A DNA stretch of 18,102 bases, from NCBI GenBank assembly GCA_043770215.1, contig JAYVIQ010000089.1:1-18102 (forward strand), written 5' to 3'. Within the stretch, counting starts at the first letter, position 1. Each line of letters opens with the position of its first letter. Position numbers and translations under genes: made by a program. Under the pieces are notes generated by a model, which made no database searches, was not told the DNA's origin, and worked only from the letters and a program-made list of their open reading frames with translations. Source of the DNA: JAYVIQ01 sp043770215 (GTDB lineage Bacteria > Bacteroidota > Bacteroidia > Cytophagales > JAAEPT01). Below, in pieces: positions 14,871 through 18,102 of this stretch.

Positions 14871-15848
14871 CTATTTATTAATACTTGTTTCTATGCACCA
14901 TCCAAAAAAATCTGTAAGGCTTATGCCTAAATGGTTAACTTGTTGAGGGATAATACTATGTTCAGACAAACCAGGTGTGGTATTTACTTCTATCAAATAT
15001 GGCACATCATTTTGTATAATAAAATCTATTCTGCTCATTCCTTTTAAGCCCAATATTTTATACGCATTTACAGTTGCTTTTTGTACTTTTTGTGTTACTT
15101 CTTTAGTTAGTCTTGCAGGGGTAATTTCTTGTGATTTCCCTTGATACTTGGCTTCGAAATCAAAAAAATCATTCTCGCTAACTATTTCAGTTATAGGCAA
15201 TGCATGAACTTGATTATCTTTTGTATACACCCCGCAAGTAACTTCTATTCCTTTAACAAAAGATTCTATTAAAGCTTCTGTACCGTGATCTAATGCTAAT
15301 GTTATTGCTTCTTTTAACTTTTCTTCTTCAAAAACTTTTGTAACTCCAAAGCTAGATCCGCCATCTGAAGGTTTTACAAAGCAAGGTAAACCAAGTTTTT
15401 CGACTATGCTTTTTGATGAATAATCTTGATCTTTTCTAATTAATAATGCTTGAGCGCAAGTAAAACCGTTTTGTTTCAAGAAAGAATTGCATACAAATTT
15501 GTTAGATGTTATGGTAGAAGCAAGATAACCCGGGGTACTATAAGGTATTTTTACCAAATCCAAATAGGCTTGTAATCTTCCGTCTTCACCAGGTGTACCA
15601 TGAATAGTAATAAAGGCAAAATCGAAATGAATGATTCCAAGATGAGTATTGACACTAAAGTCTGTTTTATTAATTTCAAATTTACTTTCGTCTAAATAGA
15701 GATACCAACCTAGCTCATCTATGATGACTTTATATAAATTGTATTTTTTATCGTCAATATACTTTAATAATGTTTCTAAAGATTTGAGTGATACAATTTT
15801 CTCACTTGAGTAGCCACCTGCAATGACAGCTAAGTTAGGTTTATTCAT
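14871..15848 (-). CDS. ddl: D-alanine--D-alanine ligase
   Basis: Joins two D-alanines with ATP for peptidoglycan precursor synthesis; cytoplasmic ATP-grasp enzyme. 325 residues. N-terminal GGYSSEKIVSLKS gives the substrate-site Glu16. VKPSDGGSSFGVTKV (158-172) is the glycine-rich ATP loop with the site serine. The omega-loop FEAKYQG (231-237) keeps Lys234-Tyr235. The Tyr position is Phe in depsipeptide-forming (D-Ala-D-Lac) ligases, so ordinary D-Ala-D-Ala specificity is predicted and vancomycin-type modification is not. Magnesium ligands lie in SRIDF (272-276) and LIEVNTTPG (285-293), and SEHSIIP follows. The ATG overlaps the pfkB stop by four bases, indicating coupling. Assignment secure. 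Confidence 0.95.
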   Translation of the reverse strand: MNKPNLAVIAGGYSSEKIVSLKSLETLLKYIDDKKYNLYKVIIDELGWYLYLDESKFEINKTDFSVNTHLGIIHFDFAFITIHGTPGEDGRLQAYLDLVKIPYSTPGYLASTITSNKFVCNSFLKQNGFTCAQALLIRKDQDYSSKSIVEKLGLPCFVKPSDGGSSFGVTKVFEEEKLKEAITLALDHGTEALIESFVKGIEVTCGVYTKDNQVHALPITEIVSENDFFDFEAKYQGKSQEITPARLTKEVTQKVQKATVNAYKILGLKGMSRIDFIIQNDVPYLIEVNTTPGLSEHSIIPQQVNHLGISLTDFFGWCIETSINK

Positions 15849-16792
15849 TTTAGCAAATGTGTATGTTTGGATTGTATGTAAGAAAATAATCGATCGACAT
15901 CTTCTTTTTTACATAGTTCAGTTCCACTATTTAAAGTAGCAGCAGTACCAGATGCTACTCCATACATAGCTGCCTCTTCTATATTTTTTCCTTCTGATAG
16001 AGAAAAAATTAAGCCTGCCACCATGCTGTCTCCTGCACCTACTGTGCTTTTTTTCTTCACTGATGGGGCGTGAATAGTAAAAATAGAATCTTTTGTTGCT
16101 ACAAAGGCACCAACAGGACCCAAAGAAACAACTAAAATCTCTGCTTTTCCAGCAGCAATAATTTCTTTAGCGGCCGCTTCTTGCTCTTCTATATTTTTTA
16201 GCTCTTTACCAACCAATTGAGCTAATTCTCCCAAATTAGGTTTAGCAATATAAACACCAAATTCGAATGCTTTTTGTAAAGCTTCTTCTGATGAATCTAC
16301 TATATACTTTAAATTTTTACGTTTTGCAATTTCACCAATAGTTGCATAAATGTCTAAAGGAACGTTTTTTGGTAAACTGCCGCTCGCAACTAGATACTCA
16401 CACCCAACTAAGGATTCAATACTATCTAAAAACATTTGAACTTCAGCACTAGACATAGACTCACCTGGCATTCCGAATCTATATTGGTTGTTGCTGGATG
16501 ATTCTACCACTATAAAATTTTCTCTAGTGGGTGATTGACACATAATAGGAAGAGATGAGATATTATCTTTACTCAATATTTCCTCAAATTTCTGTCCAGA
16601 AGCACCACCCTTAGAATATATGGCAAGAGAATTTCCACCAAGTTTGCGTAAAGCCCTAGATATATTTACACCTCCTCCTCCTGCCTCATATACAGGTTGG
16701 GAGCATCTTATCTTAGCCTCTGGTATTACGTAATCTGTAGTAGAACTTTTATCTAAAGCTGGATTAAATGTAACTGTGACTATTTTATTCAT
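15845..16792 (-). CDS. pfkB: 6-phosphofructokinase, PfkB type (ribokinase family)
   Basis: Phosphorylates fructose-6-phosphate with ATP to the 1,6-bisphosphate in glycolysis; cytoplasmic. 315 residues. It resembles E. coli phosphofructokinase II through much of its length: NPALD near the start, PEAKIRCSQPVYEAGGGGVN (24-43, sugar-phosphate site), YRFGMPG (104-110), SGSLP, VDSSEEAL, KPNLGEL (184-190), VVSLGPVGA (221-229), and the catalytic signature STVGAGDSM with the base Asp255. The RC-PV-E-GGGGVN block and the absence of 1-phosphofructokinase-like differences favour the Fru-6-P enzyme. A 1-phosphofructokinase or tagatose-6-phosphate kinase activity cannot be excluded, but no PTS or tagatose genes are nearby. 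Starts 20 bases after the OmpA gene and overlaps ddl. Confidence 0.87.
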   Translation of the reverse strand: MNKIVTVTFNPALDKSSTTDYVIPEAKIRCSQPVYEAGGGGVNISRALRKLGGNSLAIYSKGGASGQKFEEILSKDNISSLPIMCQSPTRENFIVVESSSNNQYRFGMPGESMSSAEVQMFLDSIESLVGCEYLVASGSLPKNVPLDIYATIGEIAKRKNLKYIVDSSEEALQKAFEFGVYIAKPNLGELAQLVGKELKNIEEQEAAAKEIIAAGKAEILVVSLGPVGAFVATKDSIFTIHAPSVKKKSTVGAGDSMVAGLIFSLSEGKNIEEAAMYGVASGTAATLNSGTELCKKEDVDRLFSYIQSKHTHLLK

Positions 16793-16812
16793 CTTAACTT
16801 TTATAAGGTTAT

Positions 16813-18102
16813 TTATTTCACTAGTGAAACGGTAACTCTTCTATTAAGATTTCTAAGTTCTTTAGTCGAATTGTCATTTAAAGGTTTGCTCTCACCAAAT
16901 CCTTGGTAAATAATTTGATCCTTATTAACCCCATTTTTTATTAAATATTGCTGAACTTCTATTGCTCTTTTTTCAGAAAGATTCATGTTGTATTTAGAAG
17001 AAGCTGTGTTGTCTGTATGACCTTCTATTAAAATTTTTACATTATATTCTTTTAATGAAGAAATTAACACATTTAATCTATCATTGTATTTATTAAAAAA
17101 CTCCGACGAGTTTAAGTCAAAAAGGTATACATCATTGAAGATAAAATCTATAACTTGTTGTTTTATTTGTTGCAAGTACAAAGGTTTAACTGAGGTTTTA
17201 ATTTCATTATCAGCAATTTCAAAACTTATTTCTTCAGGAACAAATTTATCTTTTTTACAAATTATTTTATATTTAGTATGATAATCTTGATTTTCAATAT
17301 TTGCTTGATACGTACCATCTGGCATTTGTTTCATGGGAAATTGATTCTTAGACAAAAGATCTACTAAAACTAGATTAGCATCATTGATATATGACCCATT
17401 TTCTTTGTCGATTAATTTTATTGATATTTCTTGAAGCACTGGATTGGGCTTAAAGTTTATGTGGTAGTTATCAAATCCTCCGTTCCCTCCGGGTCTATTG
17501 GATGAAACATAACCAAAACTCTCATCAGCTGAGATGATGAAATAAATATCGTCATGTACTGTGTTTATTGGATAACCTAGATTTTCAGGCCTTGTCCAAG
17601 ATGAATCATTTGAATTAAATGTAGATTTAAAAACATCATAGCCCCCCATGCTGTTGTGACCTTTAGAACTAAAGTATAGAACTTTACCATTGTTATGCAA
17701 AAAAACAGCATCTTCATAAAATTCTGTATTTATGATATTACCCATGGTTTTAGGATTAGTCCATTTTTGACCATCAAAGGTAGAATAAAACAAATCCCTG
17801 TTATTATCTTTTTGTCCATCTCGTTCTAATACTACCAGTTTACCGTCATTTGAAATTGCAAAGGATCTTTCTGGCCTTGAAGATATAAATGATTCTGAAA
17901 AAATCTTTGGAATTGACCAAGACCCATCTGATTTTTTAATAGAATGCATGATGTCCCCATTGTTTCTATAGTCAAATATAAATATATCATTACCAGCGTT
18001 ATTTACAGCTAAAGCACTAACATTGTGTGTAAAAGAGTTTAATGGCTCATCTTCAAACTTAGCTTTGCTCCAAATACCATTTCCAGATTTATGGTCTACT
18101 TC
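16813..18102 (-). CDS. PD40 propeller - OmpA C-terminal domain protein, PorE-like, N-terminus outside window
   Basis: The frame is open from 18102 (about 429 visible residues) to the stop at 16813-16815. The in-frame Met at 17949 is internal, because propeller-like sequence (GNDIFIFDYRNN, IWSKAKF) continues upstream of it. Visible order: PD40 beta-propeller repeats (LYFSSKGHNSMGGYDVF near 17682-17632 and FGYVSSNRPGGNGGFDNY near 17532-17470); then a carboxypeptidase-regulatory-like or Cna-B-like beta domain (ISIKLIDKENGSYINDANLV to about 17200); then an OmpA C-terminal domain. The OmpA domain has FDLNSSEF, EGHTDN (peptidoglycan-binding Asp at 17013-17011), NLSEKRA (binding Arg), FGESKP and NRRV. 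Propeller, regulatory-like and OmpA domains in this order match PorE, a type IX secretion component that also has N-terminal TPRs, which would lie outside the window. Outer-membrane-associated, peptidoglycan-anchored location is expected; a T9SS role is inference. Confidence 0.88.
   Translation of the reverse strand, partial: EVDHKSGNGIWSKAKFEDEPLNSFTHNVSALAVNNAGNDIFIFDYRNNGDIMHSIKKSDGSWSIPKIFSESFISSRPERSFAISNDGKLVVLERDGQKDNNRDLFYSTFDGQKWTNPKTMGNIINTEFYEDAVFLHNNGKVLYFSSKGHNSMGGYDVFKSTFNSNDSSWTRPENLGYPINTVHDDIYFIISADESFGYVSSNRPGGNGGFDNYHINFKPNPVLQEISIKLIDKENGSYINDANLVLVDLLSKNQFPMKQMPDGTYQANIENQDYHTKYKIICKKDKFVPEEISFEIADNEIKTSVKPLYLQQIKQQVIDFIFNDVYLFDLNSSEFFNKYNDRLNVLISSLKEYNVKILIEGHTDNTASSKYNMNLSEKRAIEVQQYLIKNGVNKDQIIYQGFGESKPLNDNSTKELRNLNRRVTVSLVK

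Noticed and set aside
15144..15168. D-Ala-D-Lac (vancomycin-resistance-type) ligase
   Set aside because: The omega-loop keeps Lys-Tyr (EAKY) rather than the Phe or other changes seen in depsipeptide ligases, and no vanH/vanX-like genes are nearby.
17947..17949. ATG as the start of the OmpA-family protein
   Set aside because: The frame stays open to the window edge and encodes further propeller-like sequence, so this Met is internal.

Overview
The window looks like a chromosomal segment of an AT-rich member of the Bacteroidota (Bacteroidetes). The evidence is: a prolyl-tRNA synthetase of the archaeal/eukaryote-like type common in that phylum; an OmpA-family protein with PD40 propeller motifs and a PorE-like layout; a YejK/NdpA-type protein of the Bacteroidetes kind; a guaA - periplasmic-binding-fold protein - hemL gene order that I recall from Bacteroidetes; almost no Shine-Dalgarno-like sequences; and possible TAnnTTTG promoter boxes. 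I saw no tRNA, rRNA, CRISPR array, insertion sequence or prophage. No stretch over 300 bases lacks a gene.

Positions 1-10350 (plus strand) hold one tightly packed run of nine genes: guaA (5' end outside the window), an exported TPR plus type-I periplasmic-binding-fold protein, hemL, proC, dcd, a nucleoid-associated protein, a Wzx-like flippase, an O-antigen-ligase-like protein and an exported protein with a discoidin-like C-terminal domain. Three junctions are ATGA overlaps and the others have short or no gaps, so transcription as one operon is likely. The first part is nucleotide, tetrapyrrole and proline metabolism. The last three genes concern the cell surface.

Positions 10489-11979 (minus strand) hold panB and, upstream of it, an unrecognised 175-residue protein. 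The latter is divergent from a plus-strand CoA-pyrophosphatase-like Nudix gene (12116-12733). The Nudix gene meets a minus-strand single-domain response regulator (12730-13101) tail to tail, and one CTAG supplies both stop codons.

Positions 13201-18102 (minus strand) read as a second operon: a PorE-like OmpA protein (N-terminus outside the window), a PfkB-type 6-phosphofructokinase, D-Ala-D-Ala ligase and proS. It is closed by a 15-bp perfect-stem terminator at 13198-13246.

Most of the window is ordinary core genome, and I do not see a complete new defence, mobile or biosynthetic system. The points most worth checking are: (1) the flippase reading frame, which continues 38 codons upstream of its first ATG with no ATG, GTG or TTG and appears to begin at an ATA overlapping the previous stop; (2) the TPR plus binding-fold protein, whose layout recalls the penicillin-binding-protein activator LpoA; and (3) the exported discoidin-like protein coupled to the O-antigen ligase.
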